In this document: positions 8,746 through 17,444 of the stretch, in pieces
How positions within the stretch are numbered: the stretch's first letter is position 1
How the letters are laid out: each line of letters opens with the position of its first letter
Source of the DNA: Solihabitans fulvus
GTDB lineage: Bacteria; Actinomycetota; Actinomycetes; Mycobacteriales; Pseudonocardiaceae
Direction of reading: 5' to 3'
Assembly (NCBI RefSeq): GCF_008386585.1
Contig: NZ_VUOB01000010.1
Coordinates: forward strand, 62,001 to 126,000
DNA length: 64,000 nt
The notes under the pieces: generated by a model
The model's input: the letters and a program-made list of their open reading frames with translations, nothing else
Told to the model about the DNA's origin: nothing
Databases searched by the model: none
Position numbers and translations under genes: made by a program

Positions 8746-11700
8746 CTAACGAAAGTCGCGGGAGCGGGACGGAATGCGGAGATCGAGATGCTGCAATCGG
8801 TCCGCGAGCAGGCTCACCACGCCGTCGGCCTTCTCCACCACACCCCGGATCAGCAGCGCGGGACTCGCCCGCGCCACCCGCCGGTAGCGCGCCCACAGGC
8901 CGGGTGAGCAGACCACGTTCACCATGCCCGTCTCGTCCTCGATGCTGAGGAACGTCACCCCGCCCGCGGTGGCCGGCCGCTGCCGATGGGTCACCGCGCC
9001 GCCGATCAGCACCCGGCTGCCGTCGTCGACCTTGGCAAGCTCGGCGGCCGGCAGCGCGCCGAGTGACGCGAGCCGGCCGCGGACGAACTGGGTCGGGAAG
9101 CTGTCCGGCGACAGGCCGGTCGCCCACACATCCGCGACCGCGAGCTCCACCTCGTCCATCCCAGGCAGCGCGGGCGCGCGCAGGCCGACAGTGGTGCCGG
9201 GCAACCGATCCGGCCGCTCGCCGGCCACCGCACCCGCCGCCCACAGCGCCTGCCGCCGGTCCACGCCGAAACAGCCGAACGCCCCAGCCGTGGCCAACGC
9301 CTCGACCTGCGGCGTGCTGAGCCGGACCCGCCTGGCCAGGTCGGCCATGTCCCGGTAGTCGCCGCCCCGCCGCCGCTCGGTGACCAGCCGCTCCGCGAGA
9401 TCCTGGCCGATGGCGCGCACCACGCCGAGGCCGATCCGCACGGCCTGCTCCGAGCTGTCCGGTGTCCTCGGTTCGAGAGTGGCATGCGCCAGGCTCGCGT
9501 TGACGTCCGGGCCGCGCACCTCGACGCCGTGCCGGCGGGCGTCGGCCGCCAGCGACTGCGGCGAGTAGAACCCCATCGGCTGCGCCCGCAGCAGCGCGGC
9601 ACAGAACGCGGCGGGATGGTGCAGCTTGAACCAGGCGCTGACGAACACCAGGTGCGCGAAGCTCAGCGCGTGGCTCTCCGGGAAGCCGAAGTTGGCGAAC
9701 GCCAACAGCTTCCGGTAGATCTGCTCGGCCAGCTCACCGGTGATCCCGTTGGCGGCGGCCCCGGCGTGGAAGCGCTCGCGCAGCCGCTCCATCCGCTGGG
9801 TGGACCGCTTCGCGCCCATCGCCCTGCGCAGCTCGTCGGCCTCGGCCGGGCTGAACCCGGCCACGTCGACGGCGATCTGCATCAGCTGCTCCTGGAACAG
9901 CGGCACGCCCTTCGTCTTGCGCAGCGCGCGTTCCAGCAGCGGATGGTCGTAGGTGACATCCTCCAGCTTGTTGTGCCGGCGGATGTAGGGGTGCACCGAC
10001 CCGCCCTGGATCGGGCCTGGCCGGATCAACGCGACCTCGACCACCAGGTCGTAGAACTTCTTCGGCTTCAGCCGAGGCAGCGTGGCCATCTGGGCGCGGC
10101 TCTCCACCTGGAAGACGCCGACCGAGTCGGCCCGTTGCAGCATCTCGTAGACGCCCTTGTCGGTCAGGTCGAGCGCGCCCATGTCCACGTGGACGCCCTC
10201 GTGCTCGCGCACCAGGTCGATCGCGTAGTGCAGGGCGGAGAGCATGCCGAGCCCGAGCAGGTCGAACTTGACCAGGCCGATGGACGCGCAGTCGTCCTTG
10301 TCCCACTGCAACACCGTGCGGTCGTCCATCCTGGCGCGCTCCACCGGGCAGACCTCGCTCACCGGGCGGTCGCAGATCACCATGCCGCCGGAGTGGATGC
10401 CGAGGTGGCGCGGGAAGTTCTCCAACTGCGCGGCCAGTTCGAGCACCGGTCTCGGGATATCGCTTTCGTCCACTGTGGACTCAAGCGGACCCCAACGGTC
10501 GATCTGCTTGCTCCACGCGTCCTGTTGGCCGGCGGTGTAGCCGAGCGCCCGCGCCATGTCCCGCACCGCCGACCGCGCCCGGTAGGTGATGACGTTGGCG
10601 ACCTGCGCCGCGCGCAAGCGGCCGTACTTCCGGTAGACGTACTGGATGGCCTCCTCGCGGCGGTCGGACTCGATGTCCAGGTCGATGTCCGGCGGGCCGT
10701 CCCGCGCAGGCGCCAGGAAGCGCTCGAACAGCAGCTCGTGCCGCACCGCGTCGACCTGGGTGATGCCGAGCGCGAAGCAGACCGCGGAGTTGGCCGCCGA
10801 TCCCCTGCCCTGACACAGGATGTCGTTGTTCCGACAGAACCGCACGATGTCCTCGACCACGAGGAAGTAACCGGGGAAGCCGAGGCCTTCGATGACCCTC
10901 AGCTCGTGCTCAAGCTGGTGGTACGCCCGGGGATTCTCCGTCGCGGTGCCGAACCGCGCGGGCGCGCGGGTGTAGGTGAGGTCGCGCAGGTAGCTGTCCT
11001 CGTCGTGGCCCTGCGGCACGTCGAAGGGCGGCAGCTTCGGGGCGACCAGCCGAAGATCGAAGGCACAGCCGACGCCGAGCAACGCGGCCCGCTGCACCGC
11101 GCCGGGATAGCGGCGGAACCGCTCGGCCATCTCCGCACCGGACCGCAGGTGCGCGGTGGAGGCGGGCGGCAGCCAGCCGGCCATCTCGTCCAGTCCCCTG
11201 GTCGCCCGCACCGCAGCCATGGCTGCGGCCAGCCGCGCGCGCCGGGTCGTCGCGTAGTGCACGGCGTTGGTGGCCACGGTCGGCAGGCCGAGATCCCGCG
11301 CCATGCCGTTGAGCAGGTCGTTGTGCGTGCTGTCCTCGGGCAGGCCGTGGTCGATCAGCTCGACGAAGACCCTGTCGCGGCCGAACATCGAGACGAGGCG
11401 GCGGAGTTCGTCGGCGGCCGCGGCCGGGCCGTCGCGGAGCAGCGCGCGGCGGACCGCGCCCTTGCGGCAACCGGTGAGCACCAGGCAGTGGTCTCTGGTC
11501 TCGGCGACTATCCGGTCCAGGTCGTAGACCGGTTGCCCCTTCTGGGAGTGGTTCGCGTCGTGCTCGTGGTGGTTGCTGTTGTTGTCGGACTCTTCGGGAT
11601 AGCCGGCCAGTTGGCCCGTGGTGATGGTCCTGCATAGAGCGTGGTAGCCGGACGCTCCGTCGGCCAGCAGCAGGAGGTGTTCGCCCACCGGGTCGGCGAT

Positions 11701-12150
11701 GCCGTTCTGGGGCTCGGGCAGGTGCAGGCTCAGCTCCGTGCCGAAGATCGTGCGCACGCCGAGTTCCTTTGCCGCCTCGGCGAAACGCACCACCCCGTAC
11801 ATGCCGTCGTGGTCGGTCAGCGCGATGGCGTCCAGGTCGAGCCTGGCGGCCTCCTCCACCAGTTCCTCCGGGTGGCTGGCGCCGTCGAGGAAACTGAAGT
11901 TGGAATGACAGTGCAGCTCGGCGTAGGGCCGCCGTTCCGACGCGGCGGAGGGCCGGTCTTCCCGCGCGACGCCGCAGAGGTCGTCCGCGCCGGGCAGGTC
12001 GATGTCCTCGGGCAGCGAGTACCTGTCCCGGTGCCGCGTCCACGCCGGGCTGTCGTTGCCGTCGCCGGGCTGCTGGCCCGGCAACGGCGGCCGACCGGAC
12101 AACGCGCGTTCCAGCTCGCCCCACCGGATGGGTGGGTTGTTCCAGCCCAT
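8746..12150 (-). CDS. dnaE2: Error-prone DNA polymerase III alpha subunit DnaE2
   Basis: The 1134-residue catalytic polymerase of the SOS mutasome, which carries out damage-tolerant, mutagenic synthesis together with ImuA' and ImuB. The N-terminal PHP domain is marked by AELHCHSNFSFLDGASHP. The C-family polymerase catalytic motif is PDIDLDIESDRRE, and the preceding GRGSAANSAV is also typical. A C-terminal OB fold is visible (GGVTFLSIEDETGMVNVV). The ATG at 12150 encodes MGWNNPPIRW, the usual DnaE2 N-terminus, and overlaps the stop of the small upstream gene by ATGA, so translation is coupled. The frame runs on 5' of this ATG without coding character. It is the last gene of the imuB-linked unit and presumably LexA-controlled. 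Confidence 0.95.
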   Translation of the reverse strand: MGWNNPPIRWGELERALSGRPPLPGQQPGDGNDSPAWTRHRDRYSLPEDIDLPGADDLCGVAREDRPSAASERRPYAELHCHSNFSFLDGASHPEELVEEAARLDLDAIALTDHDGMYGVVRFAEAAKELGVRTIFGTELSLHLPEPQNGIADPVGEHLLLLADGASGYHALCRTITTGQLAGYPEESDNNSNHHEHDANHSQKGQPVYDLDRIVAETRDHCLVLTGCRKGAVRRALLRDGPAAAADELRRLVSMFGRDRVFVELIDHGLPEDSTHNDLLNGMARDLGLPTVATNAVHYATTRRARLAAAMAAVRATRGLDEMAGWLPPASTAHLRSGAEMAERFRRYPGAVQRAALLGVGCAFDLRLVAPKLPPFDVPQGHDEDSYLRDLTYTRAPARFGTATENPRAYHQLEHELRVIEGLGFPGYFLVVEDIVRFCRNNDILCQGRGSAANSAVCFALGITQVDAVRHELLFERFLAPARDGPPDIDLDIESDRREEAIQYVYRKYGRLRAAQVANVITYRARSAVRDMARALGYTAGQQDAWSKQIDRWGPLESTVDESDIPRPVLELAAQLENFPRHLGIHSGGMVICDRPVSEVCPVERARMDDRTVLQWDKDDCASIGLVKFDLLGLGMLSALHYAIDLVREHEGVHVDMGALDLTDKGVYEMLQRADSVGVFQVESRAQMATLPRLKPKKFYDLVVEVALIRPGPIQGGSVHPYIRRHNKLEDVTYDHPLLERALRKTKGVPLFQEQLMQIAVDVAGFSPAEADELRRAMGAKRSTQRMERLRERFHAGAAANGITGELAEQIYRKLLAFANFGFPESHALSFAHLVFVSAWFKLHHPAAFCAALLRAQPMGFYSPQSLAADARRHGVEVRGPDVNASLAHATLEPRTPDSSEQAVRIGLGVVRAIGQDLAERLVTERRRGGDYRDMADLARRVRLSTPQVEALATAGAFGCFGVDRRQALWAAGAVAGERPDRLPGTTVGLRAPALPGMDEVELAVADVWATGLSPDSFPTQFVRGRLASLGALPAAELAKVDDGSRVLIGGAVTHRQRPATAGGVTFLSIEDETGMVNVVCSPGLWARYRRVARASPALLIRGVVEKADGVVSLLADRLQHLDLRIPSRSRDFR

Positions 12151-12674
12151 CAGGCCTCGCCGTGCGGACTGCGGGGCAACGGGATCACGTTGGGCGGCAA
12201 GGGCTTCCACCCGAACGCGGCTGGATAGGCCGGGATCGAACCAAGGCTGTCCCTGCTGATCCGCAGCCCCGGCCACGGCACACCCGAGCCTGCGCTGTTC
12301 TTGCGCGGCCGTGGACGGGGACGCAGCTGGGGATGGGGCACGGCCTGGCCCGCGCGGTCACCGTGCGGCTCAGGGCGGGGCGCCGTCGAACCCGCACTGT
12401 CCCCACCAACGCGCGGCTCGACCCACGACGACTCGGAACGGGCCGACTCAGGACGGAGCGACTCGAGATAGGCCGACGCTGGACCGGCACCATCCCCACC
12501 ATCCCCACCGACCCGCAACCCGGGCCACGACACAGCCGGACCCGCGCCGTCCCCGACCACGCCCCAATCCCTGTTCCTGTCCCTGCTTCCGTCCCTGTCC
12601 ACGCGCAGCTCGGGGCAGGGCGTTTCCAAACCGGCCAGCAGCTTGGTCACCTCGGTCAAGAAGTCCTCGGACAT
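12150..12674 (-). CDS. Uncharacterised protein linking imuB and dnaE2
   Basis: A 174-residue protein with no domain I recognise. The first 28 residues (MSEDFLTEVTKLLAGLETP...) look like an amphipathic helix. The middle, about residues 30-130, is low-complexity and rich in Gly, Asp, Arg, Pro and Ser with degenerate internal repeats built around WPGLRV. The C-terminal 35 residues (PAYPAAFGWKPLPPNVIPL) look ordered and conserved. The ATG at 12674 follows the imuB stop (12677-12679) by two bases, and its TGA overlaps the dnaE2 ATG, so it is embedded in the mutasome operon. It could be an adaptor between ImuB and DnaE2; that is inference from position only. Confidence 0.6.
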   Translation of the reverse strand: MSEDFLTEVTKLLAGLETPCPELRVDRDGSRDRNRDWGVVGDGAGPAVSWPGLRVGGDGGDGAGPASAYLESLRPESARSESSWVEPRVGGDSAGSTAPRPEPHGDRAGQAVPHPQLRPRPRPRKNSAGSGVPWPGLRISRDSLGSIPAYPAAFGWKPLPPNVIPLPRSPHGEA

Positions 12675-12676
12675 GG

Positions 12677-14305
12677 CTAGTCGTACTCCCCTTCCACAGT
12701 CCACCGGCCGCCCTCGCGGACCAGCAGCAACGCCGTCTCTTCCGTCTTCCCCGGCTCCCCGGCCAGCACCACCTGGATCCGCGCCCTTCTGCGCGCCTTC
12801 GCCGGCTCCCACCACTGCTCGTCAGCCGTCCACGGGCCCGCCCAGCCGCGCACTCGACGCGGCGGCCTCCCGTCCACCGCCACGCGGTACGGCTCGGCGG
12901 TCAACCGGTGCCTCCCGGTCACCCCGACCTCCGTCCCCTCCTCGTCGAACACCTGCACGGGGATCGGCTCGTCGGGCACCGTGGCCGGGAACGGCGGCGG
13001 CAGCCGGCCGGGCCACGGCAGTTCCGGATCCGTCCCAGGGCTGCGTTCGTCGCCCCACGGCACCAGCCGCACCCGGTCGGCCGGGCCGCGCCCGCCGCCG
13101 AGCACCGGGGTGACCACCGCCTCCGGGCCGAGCATTCCCTGCACCCGCACCAGAACCCGACCGGCCCGCTCGGCGTTCTCCCCCTGGTCCTGGCCCGCCC
13201 CGGCCCACAACCCCAGCTGGAGCGCGGTCGCGTCGACCACCTCCTCGGGGTCCAGCCGCAGCAGGGTCAGGCCGGCGCTCGGCCCGGCCGTCCGACGCAG
13301 GCCCCGGCCGGTGAGCCAGCCGTCGAGCTGCCACCGCACCCGGTCGGCGAGGCCCGCCGGGGTCAGCGGTTCCGCGCACCGCCAGACCCGGCACAGCTCC
13401 TCGCCCCGCTCGGTCCTGGCGTGGATGGCCAGCCGGGTGCAGGCGAGTCCTCTGCCGGCCAACTTCTCGTGCAACCGCTCGGCCAGCGCCCGTGCCGCGA
13501 AGGCCGCCGTGTCGACCCGTTCGATCGGCGGATCGAGTTCCTCGGTGACCGCCAGGTCGGCAGGCGGGCGACGGCGGGCGGGCGGGCGTTCCTCCAGCCC
13601 CCTGGCCAGCCGGTGCGCGAGCACGGCTGGGCCGCCGAACCGGGACGCGACGTCCCGCTCGGGCACCGCGGCGAACGCGCCGAGGGTCCGCAGTCCGAGC
13701 CTGCGCAACAGGTCGACCAGCTCGGTCCGGCCCTTGCCGCGTCGTTCAGCCGGCTGGTCCAGCTCGCCGATCCCCAGCGGCGCGAGGAAGGCCGCGGTAT
13801 CGCCGTCGGGGACGACCAGCCCCCGGTGCGCGGCCAGCGTCGCGGCGAACAGGCCGCCCGCGACGCCGACCTGGCACTCCACTCCGGCCGCCGCGGCGAC
13901 GTGGTCGACCAACCGTTCGGCCGCCGCCTCGGCGCCGCCGAAGTATCCGGCCGGACCGCGCGCCGGCACCGCGACCACTCCCGGCCGGTACACCTCGATG
14001 CCCGGCGCGAGATCCTCGACGGCGGCGGCCACCGGCTCGAACAGGCGCGCGTCCCTCCCCTGGTCGTCCTCGAACACGACCAGTTCGGGGCAGCGGGCCT
14101 GGGCCGGGCGCTTGCTCATGTCCCTGGCAACTCCCTCGGCCCTGGCCACGGCCGAGCAGGCGATCACCCGGTTGGCGGCGAGCACCGCGACCGGGATCTG
14201 GGGCGGCAGCCCGGCCTCGGCGGCGGCCGCGACCACCGGCCAGTCGGGGCACCAGACGACCAACGTCTGGGCAGGTGGGGTTCGGTCGGACGGTTCACCA
14301 GGCAT
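12677..14305 (-). CDS. imuB: ImuB, catalytically inactive Y-family polymerase homologue of the mutasome
   Basis: A 542-residue DinB-like protein that acts as the scaffold of the mutasome, binding DnaE2, ImuA' and the beta clamp. The N-terminus reads LVVWCPDWPVVAAAAEAGLP, the form seen in ImuB where Y polymerases have the metal-binding DxD region. The second catalytic site (SxDE in true Y polymerases) is replaced around VYRPGVVAVPARGPAGYFGG, so polymerase activity is not expected. Little-finger and C-terminal regions follow, ending in RWTVEGEYD. The ATG at 14305 gives MPGEPSDR; the frame continues upstream through repetitive non-coding DNA and was cut there. The next gene starts two bases after the stop. 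Confidence 0.9.
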   Translation of the reverse strand: MPGEPSDRTPPAQTLVVWCPDWPVVAAAAEAGLPPQIPVAVLAANRVIACSAVARAEGVARDMSKRPAQARCPELVVFEDDQGRDARLFEPVAAAVEDLAPGIEVYRPGVVAVPARGPAGYFGGAEAAAERLVDHVAAAAGVECQVGVAGGLFAATLAAHRGLVVPDGDTAAFLAPLGIGELDQPAERRGKGRTELVDLLRRLGLRTLGAFAAVPERDVASRFGGPAVLAHRLARGLEERPPARRRPPADLAVTEELDPPIERVDTAAFAARALAERLHEKLAGRGLACTRLAIHARTERGEELCRVWRCAEPLTPAGLADRVRWQLDGWLTGRGLRRTAGPSAGLTLLRLDPEEVVDATALQLGLWAGAGQDQGENAERAGRVLVRVQGMLGPEAVVTPVLGGGRGPADRVRLVPWGDERSPGTDPELPWPGRLPPPFPATVPDEPIPVQVFDEEGTEVGVTGRHRLTAEPYRVAVDGRPPRRVRGWAGPWTADEQWWEPAKARRRARIQVVLAGEPGKTEETALLLVREGGRWTVEGEYD

Positions 14306-14380
14306 CTGTTCGCCGTGCTTCTCGGGGTGGCCGGGGTTTTTCGGGCGATTGCCCCAGGTCAGGAGGCCGGTTGGCCTAAC

Positions 14381-15190
14381 ATGCGCGCCATGAACAGGCG
14401 TGGCAGACGACCGACATCGCCGCAGGATCTGTCGTTTCTCGGCTGCCTCGGGGTGTTCGCCGGGATCATCGGGCTGATCGTGTTCATCGCTGTGTCCGCC
14501 TCGTTCCTGATCGGCCTGCGCGGCTCCAGCAGCAGCGCTCCCGTCCTCAACAAGGACGTCCTCCCGCTGTGGATCAGCGGCCCGATCACGGCGGCGGCGG
14601 TGGTTGGTGTCCTGTGGTGGGTCCAGCGTTACGGCCGCGCCAACGAGGAGGAACTCGGCGACAGCACCGGACCGCGCAAGGGCCACTACGCCAGCCGGCT
14701 GCCCTTGTGGGTTCGCGGCCTCGGGCTGGTCCCCATCCTGTTCCTGCTGCCGATGTTGATGACCGGCGGCCCGCCCAGGTCGAGCAGCCGGTTCCAGCAC
14801 AGCTACACGATCCCCGAAGTGGTGGTGGCCGCCCTGGGGGTGGTCGTGAGCGTGCCGCCGATCATGGCGCTGTTCGCCGGCCGGGGGATCGTCCTGGCCG
14901 GGACGATCGCCGGCTGGCTCGGCTGGTCGGCCACGACTCTCGCCGGGCAGTACGGCTGGGGCGCCGCCATCGCCGCCGGCGACCTGGTCTTCGCCGGCGT
15001 CGCAATATGGCTGATCCAGCGCGCTCGACGAAAGGCCACCCCACCGGACGCCGCCCCGCGCGCGCCCAGGCCGTACACCCCCAAGCGGCGCAGCGGTAAG
15101 GGGCGGCGCAGTAAGGGGCACAGCGGTAAGGGGCACAGCGGTGAGGGGCGCGACGCCGAGCGGCGCACCACCCCGCCGCCGAGCGGCTGA
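14381..15190 (+). CDS. Predicted membrane protein inserted between imuA' and imuB
   Basis: About 269 residues with an uncharged core of five to six helices (SFLGCLGVFAGIIGLIVFIA, WISGPITAAAVVGVLWWV, GLGLVPILFLLPMLM, VVVAALGVVVSVPPIMALFA, GTIAGWLGWSATTL, AAIAAGDLVFAGVAIWLI). A basic tail of about 45 residues follows, with a short tandem repeat (SGKGRRSKGHSGKGHSGEG). I do not recognise the family. Two in-frame ATGs (14381 and 14390) are possible; GGAGG lies at 14362-14366, nearer the first. It is on the strand opposite to its mutasome neighbours and ends in the tandem-repeat block. Function unknown. Confidence 0.65.
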   Translation: MRAMNRRGRRPTSPQDLSFLGCLGVFAGIIGLIVFIAVSASFLIGLRGSSSSAPVLNKDVLPLWISGPITAAAVVGVLWWVQRYGRANEEELGDSTGPRKGHYASRLPLWVRGLGLVPILFLLPMLMTGGPPRSSSRFQHSYTIPEVVVAALGVVVSVPPIMALFAGRGIVLAGTIAGWLGWSATTLAGQYGWGAAIAAGDLVFAGVAIWLIQRARRKATPPDAAPRAPRPYTPKRRSGKGRRSKGHSGKGHSGEGRDAERRTTPPPSG

Positions 15191-15523
15191 GCCAGACACA
15201 GGCTCCCGCGCCGACCCAGCTGCGACGGAGCCAAGCACGCGCTCCCACGCCGGCTCAACCGTGACGGGACCAAGCACCCGACCCCGCACTGATCCAGCCG
15301 CGATAGGACCAAGCACCCGACCCCGCGCCGGCCCAGCCGCGACGGGGCCGAGCAGTTGTGCCCAGGTCAGCTCCGTCGGCGAGGGCAGCGTGCGGCGCTG
15401 CCTGGCCGGTGCCCAGGCCGCCGAGGCCGCCGAGGCCGCCGAGGCCGCCGAGGCCGCCGAGGCCGGACCGTGGGCGCGGAGGACTTGGTTGGGGAGGACT
15501 TGGTTGGGGAGGACTTGGTTAGG
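15189..15523. repeat. Three adjacent tandem-repeat arrays (39 bp x4, 9 bp x6, 15 bp x3)
   Basis: This 330-base interval between the membrane gene and imuA' holds three different tandem arrays. Four 39-bp units at 15189-15344 share a core CCAAGCACCCGACCCCG, and a decayed fifth follows. Six 9-bp units (GAGGCCGCC) lie at about 15414-15467. Three 15-bp units (GAGGACTTGGTTGGG) lie at 15479-15523. All periods are multiples of three, and both strands are open across them, giving 13-residue repeats such as LGPVAAGPARGRV on the minus strand. They are directly adjacent tandem copies without spacers. They may be decayed coding sequence or slippage products; I see no intact gene here. Confidence 0.8.
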
Positions 15524-16391
15524 CAAGGTGGAGGTCACCTCGCTTCGGGGTGCCGGCCGTGTTGAAGGCACCCGGGCTGCCAGTGGTGTTGCCCCGGCTG
15601 CCGGCGGTGTCGAGAGCGTCAGCGGTGCTGAGGGCGTCGGGGATGCCGAGGGTGTCGGGGATCAACGACTGCGGCACCGGTTCCTGCGTGAGTCGGACCG
15701 AGCCGCCCTCGGTGGGCAGCCGCAGGTCGAGGCGCACCGGGCGGGCCGCTGCGCCGCGGCCCCTGGTGCTGACCACGACGTCCCGCTCCCGCAGGAGCCC
15801 GTGACCGTGACCGAGGCCGCGCCACTGCCCCGCCGAGCAGCTGACCTCGAGGTCGGCCCCTGGCCACGGCCCCAGCGGGATGAGCACGGACCGCCGTTGC
15901 CGTGCCCTGGCCGAGAGCCGTCGAGCCACATCGGCGGTGATCACCTGCGGGCGGGATGACCTGCTGTGGGAACGCTGGCCGTGGGGTTGCTGGGAGTGTT
16001 CCGGGACGGCGACCACGACGAGATCCACTCCGTCGAGCAGTGCGCCGACCACCCCGACCAGCTCCGCCCCTGGGCGCGGGACGAGTGCGAGCCGGTGCAC
16101 CGCCACACCAAGCTCGGCTGCGGCGAGCACGCCGAGGCTGGGCAGGCCGACCACCGCGGCCCACGAACCCTCGGCCGTCGCCACGGCCAGCAGCGCCAGC
16201 AGCAACGATGTCGATCCGCGCACCGACACCGTGCTGCCGCGCCGCAATCCTCCCCACGGGAGCAGGCCTGCCAGTTCCGCGTGCACCGGCAGGACCCGCC
16301 CCGTGACCACATCAGCCGGTGTCGTGGTCAGCCCGCTGGCCGCACTCACCCCGTGGAGCGCAGTCAACGACGCCGTAGCCGACCTGGACAC
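15519..16391 (-). CDS. imuA: ImuA', RecA-like accessory protein of the SOS mutasome
   Basis: A 290-residue actinobacterial ImuA' that works with ImuB and DnaE2 in induced mutagenesis. The RecA-like core is seen in LPVHAELAGLLPWGGLRRGS (residues roughly 40-65), TVSVRGSTSLLLALLAVATA, WAAVVGLPSLGVLAAAELGV and GVDLVVVAVP. The canonical Walker lysine is absent, as is usual in this family. The C-terminal 45 residues are Thr/Gly/Asp-rich and repetitive, continuing the repeat character of the DNA downstream. The GTG at 16391 is chosen because AGGAGG stands about eight bases upstream. A perfect LexA box lies about 100 bases upstream. Unlike the compact imuA'-imuB operons, it is separated from imuB by an opposite-strand gene. 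Confidence 0.82.
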   Translation of the reverse strand: MSRSATASLTALHGVSAASGLTTTPADVVTGRVLPVHAELAGLLPWGGLRRGSTVSVRGSTSLLLALLAVATAEGSWAAVVGLPSLGVLAAAELGVAVHRLALVPRPGAELVGVVGALLDGVDLVVVAVPEHSQQPHGQRSHSRSSRPQVITADVARRLSARARQRRSVLIPLGPWPGADLEVSCSAGQWRGLGHGHGLLRERDVVVSTRGRGAAARPVRLDLRLPTEGGSVRLTQEPVPQSLIPDTLGIPDALSTADALDTAGSRGNTTGSPGAFNTAGTPKRGDLHLA

Positions 16392-16492
16392 CAGCCCTCC
16401 TCCTGTGTGCCGTGCAGCACCCCTGAAGCACGGACCACCGTGAGGAAGTCGGTGGTTGGATGGCCGGTCCGCGAGGGTGGCCACCCTGGTTA

Positions 16493-16508
16493 TCGAACAT
16501 ACGTTCGA
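16493..16508. promoter_or_regulatory. LexA (SOS) box
   Basis: TCGAACATACGTTCGA is a perfect match to the actinobacterial/Gram-positive SOS operator TCGAAC-N4-GTTCGA. It lies 102 bases upstream of the imuA' start and 188 bases upstream of the divergent gene at 16696. The 304-base gap 16392-16695 otherwise contains no gene. Confidence 0.9.
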
Positions 16509-16695
16509 ACGAACAAGGGAATCGTAGCTGGTGTGCCCGGTTGGCTGTCAACGGGTTCCGGTCACCTGATCGGGGGAGATTCAACGCGACCCGGACCACC
16601 ACTAGGTGACCGGAAAACCCCACTCTGGGTAACAGCGGGGATACGCGGATGACAGACTCTCGCGCGGACACACCGCGCTCATCCCAGGGGGGATC

Positions 16696-17442
16696 ATGAC
16701 CGCACCACCGCCGCCGGGCTGGGGACAGCAGCCGCAGGGCCAGCCGCCGTACGGCTACCCGCAGCAGCAGGGCCAGCAGCAACAGGGCCAGCCGCAGCCG
16801 GGCCAGCCACCGCAGTACGGCCAGCCGAAACGCAGGAGCCGCACCGGACTGATCGTCACCCTGGCGATCGTCGTCGTGGTGCTGCTCGGCGCGGGCGGCT
16901 ACTTCTTCTACCTGTACTCCGCGTACTCCAAGGCGCAGGGCAGCGCGGCGAGCGGCCAGCAGCCGCCGCCCGAGTGCAAGATCAGCGAGCAGACCCAGGC
17001 GCAGGCGCACACCACGAACTTCTTCCTCAAGGCCAAGTCGAAGCCGGACGACCTCGTGCCGTCAACCACCTGCTCGTGGGAGCAGACCGAGGGCAAGGAC
17101 GGCACGGACCGCCGCGTGCTGGCCATCCTGGTCACCGACTACCGCGGCTTCAAGGAGGACGCCGAGAAGCAGGCCGGCAAGGCTTACAGCGGCTTCGCCG
17201 ACCACCCGGTGAGCGGTGAGACGGTCAAGAAGGTGCCGGGACTCGGCGACGAGGCCAGCTACTCGCTGCCGCCGGTGCCCGGCAGCCAGGAGGTCGACCT
17301 GGTGATCCGCAAGGGTTCGATCGTCTACAAGTTCGAGTACATCGGCGAGAACCGCGGTTTCTTCGGCAACACACCGTTCCCGGTCGACGAGGGCGAGCGG
17401 ATCACGAAGCTGGCCGCGCAGGACGTGCTCGGGCAGCGCTGA
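16696..17442 (+). CDS. Membrane-anchored extracytoplasmic protein with Q/P/G-rich N-terminus
   Basis: A 248-residue protein. Residues 1-45 are cytoplasmic and very rich in Gln, Pro and Gly (PPPPGWGQQPQGQPPYGYP), then a basic stop (PKRRSR) and one hydrophobic helix (TGLIVTLAIVVVVLLGAGGY, about 52-72). The remaining 175 residues would be outside the membrane. Two cysteines (PECKIS and TTCSWEQ) could form a disulfide, and the CSW context with a GLGDEA loop resembles DUF3558-type sensor or lipoprotein domains. The ATG is preceded by GGGGGG. It is divergent from imuA'. Function unknown; the Q/P/G-rich tail plus TM plus small outer domain layout is common in actinobacteria. Confidence 0.75.
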   Translation: MTAPPPPGWGQQPQGQPPYGYPQQQGQQQQGQPQPGQPPQYGQPKRRSRTGLIVTLAIVVVVLLGAGGYFFYLYSAYSKAQGSAASGQQPPPECKISEQTQAQAHTTNFFLKAKSKPDDLVPSTTCSWEQTEGKDGTDRRVLAILVTDYRGFKEDAEKQAGKAYSGFADHPVSGETVKKVPGLGDEASYSLPPVPGSQEVDLVIRKGSIVYKFEYIGENRGFFGNTPFPVDEGERITKLAAQDVLGQR

Positions 17443-17444
17443 GG

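Noticed and set aside
12311..14380. Very long plus-strand open frame running antisense through imuB
   Set aside because: It is a shadow of the G+C-rich imuB gene: the residues are Arg/Pro/Gly-rich without domain features. Only its last part, from 14381, looks like a real membrane protein.
15189..15344. CRISPR-like array of 39-bp repeats
   Set aside because: The units are directly adjacent with no spacers and vary among themselves, so this is a tandem repeat.
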